Assembly (NCBI RefSeq): GCF_030867145.1
Contig: NC_134434.1
Span: forward strand, 7,750,001 to 7,814,000
Origin: Opisthocomus hoazin
Taxonomy: Eukaryota > Chordata > Aves > Opisthocomiformes > Opisthocomidae
Reading direction: 5' to 3'
Length of the DNA: 64,000 nucleotides
Under the pieces are notes generated by a model. The model did not search any database and was not told where the DNA came from. It saw only the letters and a program-made list of their open reading frames with translations. The translations under genes were made by a program, and so were the position numbers. Shown here in pieces: positions 35,801 through 46,324 of the stretch (its first letter is position 1; each line of letters starts with the position of its first letter).

Positions 35801-36271
35801 CGGTGGAGAGTCCCCAGGAGGTGCTCGACCGTGCCCGCAGGGAGTTCTTCGAGGTCATCGAAGCGGAGCTGCGGAGGAGGGCGCAGGCGGAGACCCAGCA
35901 CCCGCATGGCAAGGTACCGGGGACGGCATAGCACGGCACCCGCCGCAGGGGCTCCCGGCCAAGAGGAGGAGACGGGGTCAGCCTCTGCCTTTAGGTCAAG
36001 GACGGTGCAGGAGAGAAGGCGGCGGCACAGGGGGACGAGAGCCAGCAGCCAAAGGACGAGGAGGAGGAGGTTGCTGCCAAGGTCAGCGGACTCCGGCTTC
36101 GCGTTGCCTCCCCACTCCTCGCTGGGCTTGCCGCTCCGGGGCTTGTGTGGGGACAAGGCTGCTGTCCCCGAGCCGGGCAGAGCCCGTGGGGTCTCTGACT
36201 CCATGGCAGGCGAGCAGGGGGTCCTGTGCAGCTCCCCGACCCCGTGCCTGCTCCCTTTGCAGGAGCCGTAG
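29805..36271 (+). CDS. DNAI2: dynein axonemal intermediate chain 2
   Basis: Coding exons: 29805-29987, 30100-30261, 30364-30485, 31051-31193, 31862-31975, 32968-33107, 33242-33364, 34520-34743, 34961-35096, 35396-35542, 35689-35913, 35995-36081 and 36263-36271. They sum to 1815 bases or 604 residues (human about 605). Start: the ATG at 29,805 has a full GCCGCCATGG context and aligns with the human MEI start; an in-frame ATG at 29,796 would add three residues. Diagnostic blocks: [88 protein letters not shown] and [19 protein letters not shown]. The centre forms WD repeats and the C-terminus is acidic. It is an outer dynein arm intermediate chain of motile cilia and sperm flagella; human loss causes primary ciliary dyskinesia. 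Intron 7 contains a CR1. Confidence 0.97.
33564..34364 (+). mobile_element. CR1 LINE in DNAI2 intron 7, longest copy in window
   Basis: About 800 bases survive, from the AGGTTCAACAAGGGCAAGGG box of the reverse-transcriptase C-terminal region to the GATTCTGTGATTCTGT tail. The last part of ORF2 is still open over about 215 codons (33,699-34,346), with [35 protein letters not shown] and [11 protein letters not shown]. This suggests a fairly young insertion. The 5' part, including the catalytic RT core and endonuclease, is absent. Confidence 0.96.
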
Positions 36272-36383
36272 CTGAGACGGGACCGGTGGTGGGTCGCCCA
36301 GAAACGCTGGCATTGCTCATGGATGCTCCCTGGCCCTTTGCACTTTTGCTTTGGTTGTTTTTCATTTTTTTTGCGTGTGTGTG

Positions 36384-36389
36384 AATAAA
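36384..36389 (+). promoter_or_regulatory. DNAI2: DNAI2 poly(A) signal AATAAA
   Basis: GTGAATAAACG lies about 110 bases after the DNAI2 stop codon and follows a TG-rich stretch. It gives a short 3' UTR. Confidence 0.85.
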
Positions 36390-36409
36390 CGGGAGCTTCC
36401 CGCGCCGCG

Positions 36410-36964
36410 CTCCCTGCTGTGTCACAGCGGGGTTGAGCGGAGGGTGGGAAAGACGCGTCCTCTCGCTCTTCATCTCCCCCCCTCGGGCCAAGCCATGGGT
36501 CAACGCCAGCCCGTGGCAGCAGGGTGTCCCTCGGTGCGTGCCCAGCCCAGGGCACGGGGCAGAGCGGGGCAGCTCATGGCGGCAGCGGGGTCCCAGCACG
36601 GCACCGTGCCCCTTCCCAGCGGCAGCAGGGTGCTGAGCGAAGCCCCGCGCCCCAGCCTGCTGCTGTCCCTGCGAGAGCAGCCCGCCGCGCCTGCGCCGGG
36701 GTTATCAGCGCCGGGTAAACACGGCCCGGCTGGTGCGGCCCAGCAGCTGCCCTGCCTGCTTACCGCCCGTCGGGTATTAACGAGCAGCCCGTTGCGCTCG
36801 CCGGGGCTGGGGGGTCTGGCTGGACCCTTCCCCGGGCTCCGCTTGGGCTGGGGCACGGGGGCTGCTGAGCCGTCCTGCCGGAGCGGGTCCTGTCCGGGCA
36901 GTGGGGACAGAGGGGGACAGCGGGTCCCCTGCTGAGGTGGGACTGGGGGGACAGGGCTCGTGGT
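36410..36964. other. DNAI2-BTBD17 spacer, left part; no KIF19 seen
   Basis: GC-rich sequence without an exon I can recognise. In human the kinesin gene KIF19 occupies the DNAI2-BTBD17 interval. I looked for kinesin motor motifs (P-loop GQTGSGKT, SSRSH, DLAGSE) in the listed frames here and found none. Confidence 0.6.
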
Positions 36965-37560
36965 CACAGAATCCCAGCACAGCAGGGGTTGGCAGGGCCC
37001 TCTGTGGGTCACCCAGCCCAACCCCCTGCCCAAGCAGGGTCACCCACAGCAGGCTGCACAGCACCGCGTCCAGGCGGGGCTGGAATATCTCCAGAGAAGG
37101 AGACTCCACAGCCTCCCTGGGCAGCCTGGGCCAGGGCTCCGTTACCCTCAGAGGGAAGAAGTTCTTCCTCGGGTTCAGCTGGAGCTTCCTTGGCTTCAGT
37201 TTGTGCCCGTTGCCCCTTGTCCTGTCGCTGGGCACCACTGGAAAGAGCCTGGCCCCATCCCCCTGACCCCCACCCTGCAGATATTTAGAGGCATTTCTCA
37301 GGTCCCCTCTCAGCCTTCTCTTCTCCAGGCTGAACAAGCCCAGCTCCCTCAGCCTCTCCTCGTAGGAGAGATGCTCCAGTCCCCTCCTCATCCTCGTAGC
37401 CCTGCGCTGGGCTCTCTCCAGTAGCTCCTCATCTTTCTTGAACTGGGGAGCCCAGCACTGGACCCAGCACTGCAGATGGGGCCTCCCCAGGGCAGAGCAG
37501 AGGGGAAGGAAAACCTCCCTCGCCCTGCTGCCCACACTCCTCCTCATGCATCCCCAGGCT
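36965..37560 (-). mobile_element. CR1 LINE between DNAI2 and BTBD17
   Basis: The inverted copy starts with CACAGAATCCCAGCACAGC and runs through GGGCCCTCTGTGGGTCACCC, CCAGGCGGGGCTGGAATATC and TTCTCTTCCAGGCTGAACAAG to CCCACACTCCTCCTCATGCA. It is nearly the same subfamily as the copies at 33.6 and 56.9 kb. On the minus strand the ORF2 tail is still open over a long stretch. Confidence 0.96.
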
Positions 37561-38049
37561 GGACGTGGCCGTGTCCCAGCACATCCAGCTCCTGGGGGAA
37601 CGGAGTCATCCCCAGCCGTGGGAAGGGAGCCGGGCACCAGCCTTACAGCTCGGCCGAGTGCTTCGTTAAGGGCCAGCTCTAATTGTACCAGCAGCCAGAG
37701 GTGGAGGGGCATCTCCCGGCGCCATGCCGTGGCTGTGCCCTGGGCAGGACAGGCGTGTCACTGCCCAGCTCGCAGCACCCGACCGTGCCACGGGTGCAGC
37801 CAGGAGCAGGCATGGAGCTGGAGCCACGCACAACACCAGCCGCGCTGCCATGCTGGGCATGGTTCGATGTCCCCGGGAGATCGGGACGAGGAGACAAGGC
37901 CACCACAGAGCCTCCCAGCCCAGGCCGGGGGGCACCCAGGCCCACAGCCCCCCGGGAGGGCAGAGGGGCTCAGCCCCCTGCCTGGGGCTCAGCCACCACC
38001 TGGGGAAGGGCAAGGGGAAAGGGACCCCCCCCAAAGATGCCCCCGTGCT
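37561..38049. other. spacer between CR1 and BTBD17 3' end
   Basis: I see no gene or element. It is GC-rich sequence downstream of the BTBD17 poly(A) signal. Confidence 0.5.
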
Positions 38050-38069
38050 CCCCACACTCGTTTTCTGCT

Positions 38070-38075
38070 TTTATT
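38070..38075 (-). promoter_or_regulatory. BTBD17: BTBD17 poly(A) signal (AATAAA on minus)
   Basis: TTTATT on the plus strand reads AATAAA on the minus strand about 545 bases after the BTBD17 stop. It is the first canonical signal downstream and defines the probable 3' UTR (38,050-38,619). Confidence 0.75.
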
Positions 38076-38619
38076 AGGGAGGAGTGGGGGGTGCCCGCAC
38101 AGGGACGGGGCAGCAGCCGGCCGTGAGCGGGGACGGTGCTCCCCGAGCCTCCTCCGCCAGGGGACACAGCCGGACCACCCGCCCCAGCCTGGGCATGCAC
38201 CCAGCTCGCTGCCGAGCCCTGGGGTGCTGCTGCCGGGGTACCCCGAGCCACGGCCTCGCTGCCCAGCGCAGGGGGACCCCAGTGGGGTGGCATGGCAGGA
38301 GGGCCGGGCTGTCCCCGTCCCTTCACCCATTGGGGTTGGTGAGCCCAGGACGTGCCCGCGGCCCTGGGCTGCCCATTTCACCCCCTCCACCACCTGCACG
38401 GGGCTGGAGGTCTCCCAGCATCCCCCGTCCCCAGCTCCCCTCAGGCACCCAGGGACAGGGATGGGGATGGGACGTGGCAGGGGGACAATCGGGGAGGGGT
38501 CGTGGCAGGTCCCCCCGGCACGGGGACCTCCATCTACCTAGGAGCAGAAGGACGAAGTGCAACCCCCCCCTCCCAGTGGGGCTGGGGCCAGTCCGGCTGC
38601 GGGACCCGGCTCTGCCTCG

Positions 38620-41600
38620 TTACTTCTTCGCCTTGATGAGGGAGTGGTAGACGGGTTTGATGATGATGTGGAGGTGCAGGGAGTTGTCGATGAGGTACTC
38701 GGAGGTGCGCTTCTGGAGGTCGGCGTGGGCGAGGAAGTCGGCCGCCTCGTCCGAGCTCTGGTGGAAGCTGTAGGCGTGCTTCACCAGGACGCGGCCCTGC
38801 TGCCGCACGCCCACCAGCACCGTCTTCTGGAAGCTGACGCCCGCGAAGTCTGGGCTGCTCATGGCCGGGGTGATGACGAGCCGAGGGCGACCGTCCTCGA
38901 GACGCGCCGGCTGGACGGCGCCCGCGGCTGAGTCCGAGTAGACGGGGCGCAGGCTGACGGGCAGCCAGCGCGGCGAGAAGAGGACGTTCCAGGTCACCCG
39001 CTTACCGGCATCGTGGCTGCTGGGACCCAGCTGCGTCTGGAAGCTGGTGCTGCGGTCGTCCCGCGCCGGGTTGTTGATGACCCACTGGGAACCCCAGCTG
39101 GGCGCGAGGTAGTTGCGGGGCAGGAACATGCTGCAGTTGACGTCGAAATACTTGGCGAAATGGAGCGGGGAAGCGGCGTGGAACTGGAAAGCCTGGAAGA
39201 GCAGGTCCCGCACCGCGCCGTAGTGCCGCGCCAGCACCGCCGACTGCGCCTGCAGCCGGAACAGCTGGCTGGGCGCGATCATGGGGTAGCGGATGGCGCG
39301 CAGCACCCGCTCGGCCACGGGCCCCTCGGGCTGCCGGCGGCTCAGCCAAGCCTCCACGGCGGTGTAGAGCTCCAGCTCGCTGTGCAGCACCAGGTCGGAG
39401 CGCTCCAGCAGCAGCAGCAGCAGCTCCACGCTCACCGAGCCCCACTCGGCGCTGCCCAGCACGGCCGAGAGGTTCCACGCCAGGAACTGGAGGCAGCTCT
39501 CCTGCAGCGCCGCGTCGCCGACGCGCACGGCGTAGTGGTACCAGCCCACCACGTGGCCCTGGCTCGACTCGCTGGCCAGGTGGGTCTTCATGTAGTCGGC
39601 CACGCCGCGCTGCAGCCCCCAGACGCGGTACTTGCTGGCCAGCTGGTGCATGGGGATGGCTTGGGGCAGCAGGATGGAGACCCCCCCACAGTACAGGTAC
39701 CTGGGGCAGAGCGCGGGGCGGTGACGCTGGTGTCCCCCAGTTCCCTCCCCAGTCCACTGCCCAGCCCCGGGCTCCGGCAGCAGGGGAGCATCCTCCCTCC
39801 TCAGCTGCTTCCCTCCAGGCATCTCCGACCCACGGCGTCCCCGTGGTCCCCAAGGGAACATTCCCCCTCCTTGGCTGTGTCCCTCTGGACATCCCCATCC
39901 CGTGGGGTTCCCGTGGTCCCCAGAGGAGCTGCATGCCTCCCGATGTCCCCATCCCCTGGGGTTCCCGTGGTCCCCAGAGGAGTTGCATCCCTCCTGATAT
40001 CCCCATCCCGTGGGAATCCCGTTGTCCCCAGAGGAGATGCGTCCCTCGGGACATCCCCATCCCATGGAGTTCCTGTGGTCCCCAGAGGAGATGCATCCTT
40101 CCTTATGTCCCCATCCCATGGGGTTCCCGTGGTCCCCAGAGGAGCTGCGTCCCTCCCTATGTCCCCATCCCCTGGGGTTCCCATGGTCCCCAGCGAAGCT
40201 GTGTCCCTCTTGATGTCCCCATCGTATGGGGTTCCTGCGGTCCCCAGAGGAGCTGCATCCCTCCTGATGCCCCCATCCCATGGGGTTCCCATGGTCCCCA
40301 GAGGAGTTGCATCCCTCCCGACGTCCCCGTCCCCTGGGGTCCCCACAGGAGCTGCATCCCTCCCGACGTCCCCGTCCCCTGGGGTCCCCACAGGAGCTGT
40401 GTCCCTCCTGACGTCCCCATCCCATGGGGTCCCCCCCTACCTGATGAACTTCTCGAAGAGCGCAGCAGTCTCGGGCGGCTCGTGCAGGGTGACAACGCTC
40501 TGGTTGCGCAGGAGGTTCTCGAAGACCTCGCTCTGGAGGCTGAGCAGCAGCTGGTGGGTGTGGAAGACCTTGGCCTCGTCGGAGGCGGCCGTGCGCACCC
40601 GCAGCACCGAGTCGCTGCCGTTGCCGTTCTGCAGCAGCTCCTGCAGCCGCTGCAGCAGCGTCAGCGAGTGGTTGATGGTGGCCGCCGTGGCGTCGCCGCT
40701 AAGGTCGGCTTTCTGGGCTGCGGGGAGACGGGACCGTCCCAGCCCTGCACCCCGAGAACCGGGCACAGGGTGTTGGGGCGATGCGGGGTGTATGGGGTGC
40801 TGGGGGAGCCTGGCTCTGCGCACGTCCGAAGGGCTGCCTGGTGCCAAGGGGGTGTGGGGAGGGCGAGGGGACGTGGGGACATCCGTGTCCTCGGGAGCCA
40901 AAAAAACTGCTTTTCTGCGGCAGGAGGGGTGAGACCACCATGTCCCAGGCTGGGACATGCTGGGAAATGGCCCTGTGCCAGGCGGCACTGGCTCGCAGCC
41001 CGGTCTGCCACCCCCAGTGCCGTCCTCGCCGCGGGCAGAGCGAGCCCCGGGCGTTGCCCCAACCCCCCACATCCCGGATCGACGCGTGGGGCACAGGAGA
41101 GCCCCTGGGTGTGGGGGACTGGGTGTGCTCCTGGGGACGGGGTCCCCATGGTCCGAGCAGCCTGGGGACGCCGGCTGCCCCGGCACTGCTCCCGGTGCCG
41201 TCCCTGCCGCCAGGAACCGGCACCTCCTGCCCAGCCTGGGCCTGGCTTGGGCACGCACCGGGGGTGACCATCCCCCCGTGTCCCTGTCCCTGCAGTGCCA
41301 GGCTCCCGGTGGGGACAGGCACCCCGACAAGGGTCTCTGTGCTCCTGGGGTCATGGGGAGCCTTCCTCCCTCTCCTCCTCGCTCCCGCGCCTCGCATGCT
41401 CCCCCCCTTCCCCGCAGCATCCTTCCCACAGCAGGAATTTGGCCCTGTCTCCCTCAGACCCCGTCGTGCCGGCCGGCGAGCTGGCGGGTGACGCTTCCCG
41501 GTGCTGGCTTCAGCCCGGCTGTGCGGGGATGGGGAGGGGGATCGGGAGCCCCTCGCCCCGTGGTGCCGGACATCGCTGCCCACGGCACCGAGCCTTCCAC

Positions 41601-41927
41601 GGGCAGCGGCGAGCGCAGCCCGGCTCTCAGCCCCCGGCACCTCCGAGGCACCGCAGGGCATGGCCGTGGGGCGCAGCGCGTCCAGGAGCCGCATCCATCC
41701 CTCCCCCAGCGCCGCGACGGCGGCTGGAGAGCCGAGCTCCGCTTCCCACCGGCATCGCCGGACACCCGCGAGGGCACCGGGACCCCCGGCACAGGGACAC
41801 CTCCACGCCTCCCCCCGCCACCGCCACCCTTACCCGCTTGCACGGTGAGGAGGAGGAGGAGGAAGGCAGCGGCAGCGCAGCCCCAGCGGCGGGCGGCCAC
41901 GGGCCGGTTGCCCGTCAGCCCGGCCAT
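38620..41927 (-). CDS. BTBD17: BTB/POZ domain-containing protein 17
   Basis: Coding exons on the minus strand: 41927-41834, 40717-40441 and 39700-38620, summing to 1452 bases or 483 residues (human about 478). Exon 1 encodes a basic start followed by AAAAFLLLLLTVQA, a signal-peptide-like hydrophobic stretch, which agrees with the annotation of this unusual BTB protein as possibly secreted. Exon 2 gives the start of the BTB domain (INHSLTLLQRLQELL, VLRVRTAASDEAKVFHTH). Exon 3 completes BTB and BACK (YLYCGGVSILLPQAIP, LQRGVADYMKTHL, LQFLAWNLSAV) and the conserved C-terminal region (NPARDDRSTSFQTQLGPS, VSFQKTVLVGVRQQGR). The family is neural-enriched and related to fly Tango10, but its biochemistry is poorly known. 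Intron 2 carries a minisatellite, through which exon 3's frame stays open by chance. Confidence 0.96.
39830..40436 (-). repeat. 57-bp minisatellite in BTBD17 intron 2
   Basis: About ten units of 57-58 bases share CCCCATCCCATGGGGTTCCC, GTGGTCCCCAGAGGAGC and TGCATCCCTCC boxes, with starts near 39,892, 39,949, 40,007, 40,064 and 40,121. The unit length is a multiple of three, so frames stay open on both strands and produce long false ORFs, including a 601-codon extension of BTBD17 exon 3. Confidence 0.93.
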
Positions 41928-42000
41928 GGCTTCGCACGCGCATCTGCCGGGGCTCGGCGCGGGCGCGCGGTGCCCGCCTGGCGCTTATGTAGGCCACGAG
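41928..42000 (-). promoter_or_regulatory. BTBD17: BTBD17 promoter with TATA-like box
   Basis: On the minus strand CCTACATAAGCGC at about 41,994-41,982 is a TATA-like element about 60 bases before the ATG. A start about 30 bases downstream would give a very short 5' UTR. This is inference from spacing only. Confidence 0.4.
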
Positions 42001-45000
42001 CCCTCCCAGCCCGCGCCGCCACATCGATTGGTGGAAACTGGGACCGGCCGTTGCCAAGGGAACCGCAGCCAGCCTCCCCTCCATCCCACCCCGACCCCGG
42101 ACCCCAGCCCCGCACCCCGGGCTGGCGTGACGGGGTGCCCCGGTGACCCCCCGGCACGCCACGGGGACGTCTCCGTTTGCCACTGCCATGCCGTGCCGCA
42201 GCCCCACGCGTGCCCGCAGCCCTTCGCGCCGCGGCGGCGGGGTCTTTGCATTCAGGGCACAGCTCGGCATGGCCTCCCCGCTCCCCCCGGGCTCACGGGT
42301 AGTCATGGCGGCAGCAGCCCATCGCCATGGCATCCGGGCTGCCGGCAGCAACCGCCTGCCCTTTTCCCAGCCGGCGCAGCCAAGAGGCCGCCTGCGCCGT
42401 GTGGGTGCCCTGCGCCAGCCTCCGCCGGCCCCTCGCCCACCCCGACGGCTCTTGGGGGGCTTCGCGATGGGGCCGGGGTGGCCTTTGTCCCCCCCTCACA
42501 GCCCCGGTGCCACAGGGTGGGGGGGCTCAGGCACGGGGCCAGGGCCGGGACCGGGACCCCCAGCTGGGACGCTGCCGGGGGGGTCAGACCCCGCTGATGG
42601 CGGCAAGCCGGCTCGCACGGGCACGGCAGCCCCTCACCCACCGCCCGGGCTCCCCGTGAAGGTGGCGGGGGGCTGCTGTGCCAGGCAGGACCCCCCACAC
42701 ACCCCGCGGCTCCCTGGGCTCCCAGGACCGCTGCGCAAGGTCACCTCGGGGTGCAGCGGGAGCTTGGGTGCTGCGGGGGGCAGCGCCTGGGCCCCCCCCT
42801 CCCAGTGACACCGCCGGGGAGACGCTGTGACCTTCACCGCGCGGCAGTGCCGGAGCCACGCAGGGGGACATTGGCCGGTTCCCGGGTATCGAGGATCCAT
42901 GGGGGCTGACGGGATCAGTGCCGGCGCCGGCATCGCAGCCGCTGCCGAGCGGGGCGACAGCCTGGCATGGCTGGTGCCCGCTTCACACCGCATCCCCTCC
43001 CCAGGACCCTCGGGGGGACGCTGTACCATGGCCGGCGCCGGGACCCCGCAGCGGGAGGGACGGGGAGCGAGCGGTTCGCGGGGTGAAGGCGGCCGTCGGT
43101 GCGTGGAGCGGGGCTGGGTGCCGGGTGGGGGTTCCGGCCGAGCGGGGGGTGCTCAGCCCAGCTGCCCCTTGGCATCAGCAGCTTCGTGCTGGCGAGGAGG
43201 AGGAGGATGCGGGGCTGAGGAACCCCAGCCCCCAGTGCAGCTGCAGCCCGGGGGGGGCAAGCGGGGTGCCTGGGCTTAGAGGGGGCCTCCAGATGTTGAG
43301 CATGGGCAGATGTTGCCGCAGCTCCCGGAGGGTGGGGGTCACCCATCTGGCCCTGACCCACGGCGACGCCGTGCCCGGCGTGGGGCTGGAGCTCTGTGGC
43401 CCCACGGGGCAGGGAAGCCCCACAAGCGCGGTGCCAGCCGAGTGCCCGGCCCGGGCGGCCATTCCTGCGTCGCGGCGAGGCTGGGGGGGACAAAGGGCCC
43501 CCGGTCCGACGCAGCCGGTTGATGCCTCATTTAACCACCCGCCTGCAGAGCAACAGCTCGCCGGGAGCCGCCGGCACGGTGCCAGCCCTGGGACCCTCGT
43601 GTCCCCCCCGAGGGACCAGCAGCCGGCCGCGGGGCAGGGTGACACGGGCTGTGGGCCACGGGGGGCCGTGGTGCTGGGGGTCTCCAGGGGACAGGGCACC
43701 CCCCCGCCAGCCCCCGGTGAGACGGGGAGAGCAGCTGTGCCAGCCCGGTGATTGCAGTGAGGCGGCGGAGGGCTGGCTCACCATAGCGACCCGTGCCAGG
43801 CGGCTCCTGGCAGCCCGGCGGGCTGGGGGGCAGCGGGGGGGGGCTGGGAGCTGGGGGGCTAGGGGACCCCAGAAGGGTTAGGGGACATCGCCCTCCCCGC
43901 TCCTCCCTGTGCTGCTGGGGAAACTGAGGCACGGGCAGGCTTTCCCCCTGCCCTTCGCGTGCTGGGGCTGTGCCGGTGGGTGCCCGGGCACCCACGGAGC
44001 GAAGCCCACCAGGGACAGAGGGTGCATGCGCACGCGGACCCCCTTCTCGGCATCCCCGGCCGTGGCCCCTGGCTCCCTGCTTGTGGAGGGCAGGGGCTGG
44101 GGAAGGGGTGCCGCCCCCCAGCACCCCTTGCCCGCAGACCCCCCTCGCCTGCAGCCCCCTCCGCCCGGCCCCGGGCTGTGCCCCACACTGGGGGGGAGCT
44201 GGGGGTCCAGCACCCAAAGGAGGGGAGCCGGGGGTCCCAGGCGCAGGAGCAACGCGCCCCGGCTCGGTGACACCGGCCTTTGGGTGTAACGGGGGGGCTC
44301 GGGGGGGCTCGGGCTGTCCCCCCGCACCCGGACCCGCACCCCTCATGCTGCTGGGTGGGGACGAGCCGTGTCGCGGTCACTCGGGGCTGGCAGGGACCGG
44401 GGACGTGTGTGTCGTCCCCCCCCCGCCGGCCCAGCCCGCGGCTCTGCCCACGCCGCGCTACCCCCGCCCCGCGGGAGCTGCGGGGTGCGGGCGGAGCACG
44501 GACACGCGTGGGGACACGGGCACCGGCGGGGCACGGACACCGGCGGGGACAAGGACACGCGTGGGGACAGGCTGAGAACCCATCTCACCGAGGTGAGAGC
44601 CATCTCCCGCGGGGTTGGGGAGCGGGACCCCGGGCGGGGGAGTGAGGGGGGCAAAGCGGGGACCGGAGTGGACCCACCCCCCCACCCCCCCACCCCAGCA
44701 GAGCAGCCGGGGAAGGGTTGAGGCGTCCCCGCAGCCGCAGCGATCGATGCCCCCGTTCCCGGGGGACATGAAGGGGCTGGACCTGCCGCTGCTGATTAGC
44801 CAGATCTAATTTGCTGTTAATTGGCACCCCCCCCCCCTCCCCGCGCAGCCCCCTCCCCCCACCGCCCCCCCCCCAGCCCGGGGCTCGGCTCAGGGTCTCT
44901 GGCTCCATCCCGGCGGGGCGCAGCGGCCAAAGCCCCCCCCGGGCACCCAGGGGGGAGGTGGGAACCCCCCCACCGCGGGTACTGCTGGGGGGGACAGATT

Positions 45001-45250
45001 CATCACTGGGGGGGGCGGAACGGGAGCACCGGCGAGGGGTAGACCCCACCCCCACGGTCCGCGAGCCGTCGGGGGTCTGCAGTGAGTGGGACTGGGCCAG
45101 TTTGGGGTCCCTGTGGTGGGACTGGGGCCGCAGCGGTGCCCAGGGACCCCCCGGGCTCAGGACCACCCCCCCCGCCCTGCACCCTGCAGCCTCCTCCGGC
45201 GCTAGGACCCGGGGGTCGCGGTCCCCCTCGGGGGATGCTAATTTTTTGGT
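42001..45250. other. intergenic, BTBD17 to GPR142
   Basis: GC-rich sequence with no gene I can support. Long frames on both strands reflect composition. Short degenerate repeats of GGGGACACGGGCACC type occur at about 44,480-44,570, and an AT-rich patch (GATTAGCCAGATCTAATTTG area, ending TTAATTGG) lies at about 44,790-44,823. No mobile element was recognised. Confidence 0.5.
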
Positions 45251-45259
45251 GCTGGGGGG

Positions 45260-45405
45260 ATTCTGACCAATCAGAACGCAGCGCTCAGGGTTTGGCCTCC
45301 CCATTCTTAGAGGACGCCTCTCTGATTGGGTGAAGGCTGTTCCCCTCTAGCCAATAGAAGCGCAGGGCTCGGGAAGGGGGTGGTGCCGCACGAGTTTATG
45401 AATGG
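45260..45405 (+). promoter_or_regulatory. triple CCAAT-box promoter candidate
   Basis: ACCAATCAGA at about 45,267, inverted TCTGATTGGG at about 45,320 and AGCCAATAGA at about 45,348 form a cluster. It is followed by GAGTTTATGAATG, a weak TATA-like sequence, at about 45,392. CCAAT clusters with this spacing are typical NF-Y promoters. The nearest downstream plus-strand gene is GPR142, so this may be its distal promoter and first exon. No transcript evidence is available. Confidence 0.45.
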
Positions 45406-45535
45406 TCGGGCGCAGGGTGGGCCCGATCCGGGCGCGGGGCGCGGGCAGGGCGGGGGGCAGGGCCGCTGCCGGCTGCGGGCCCGCCCGCCCGAGGAGCTGG
45501 CACAGGACCCGGCTGGCAGCCTGGAGACGGCCAAC

Positions 45536-45910
45536 CCCCCCCCCTTGGCACCCCCATTGTCACCCCCCCCCATTGGCACCCCCCTTAGCACCCCTGGGAC
45601 ACCTCCACCTCCCTTGGCACCCCTGGGACACCCCCCCCGGCAACACCCCCCCTTTGGCACCCCTGGGACTACCCTCCTTGACACCCCCCCCTTTGGCACC
45701 GCTGGGATCCCCCCCTTTGGCACCCCTGGGAACCACCCCCCCCGGGACCTCCCCCCCTTGGCACCCCTGGGAACCACCACCCCCCTTGGCACCCCTGGGA
45801 ACCCCCCTCCCTTGGCACCCCCCCTTGGCACCGCAAGGACATCGCCCCCTTGGCACTGCTGGGACACCCCCCCCTCTTGGCACCCCTGGGACCCCCCTCC
45901 AGCACCCCCA
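45536..45910 (+). repeat. C-rich minisatellite, CCTTGGCACCCCTGGGACACC units
   Basis: Units of roughly 25-35 bases built on TTGGCACCCCTGGGA and C-runs repeat for about 370 bases. This lies between the CCAAT cluster and the first recognised GPR142 coding exon. Confidence 0.9.
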
Positions 45911-46324
45911 GATCCTCCCTGCCACCCTGGGTCCCGGCGGGTGGCCCCCAGGGCCTCAACCCCCCAGCACCCACCCAAGGACACTCCGCAGTAACGTGGT
46001 TTCCTCCCAGGCAATAAACGGAGCCTGGGGGGTAAACAAGGGGCACCTCCGGCAGCGGGGCCACCCTCCACTGCGGGGTCGGGGCCCGTCACCCCGCCAT
46101 CCTCGCGGGGGCTGGATCCCACCTCCCACGTCCTGCAGCGTCCACGGGCAGCTCTGAAACGTGCCGTCGCAGGCAGACCTGGGGGCAACAGCACCCATGG
46201 TAGCCAACCCACCCCGAGCCCCCCATGCCGTGTCCCCACCGAACCCCTGCCCCGGTGCGACTGCGGCCCCCAGCCCCCCCGACTCTCCCTGTCTCCCCCT
46301 GCAGCCCGTCCGTGGCGGAAGGCG

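Noticed and set aside
36410-38049. Remnant KIF19 exons
   Set aside because: No kinesin motor motif appears in any listed frame, and most of the interval is accounted for by a CR1 and UTR sequence.
38620-40425. A single 601-residue BTBD17 reading frame without intron 2
   Set aside because: The upstream half is 57-bp repeat translation. A clean acceptor at 39,701 and the in-phase BTB exon at 40,441-40,717 give the expected protein instead.
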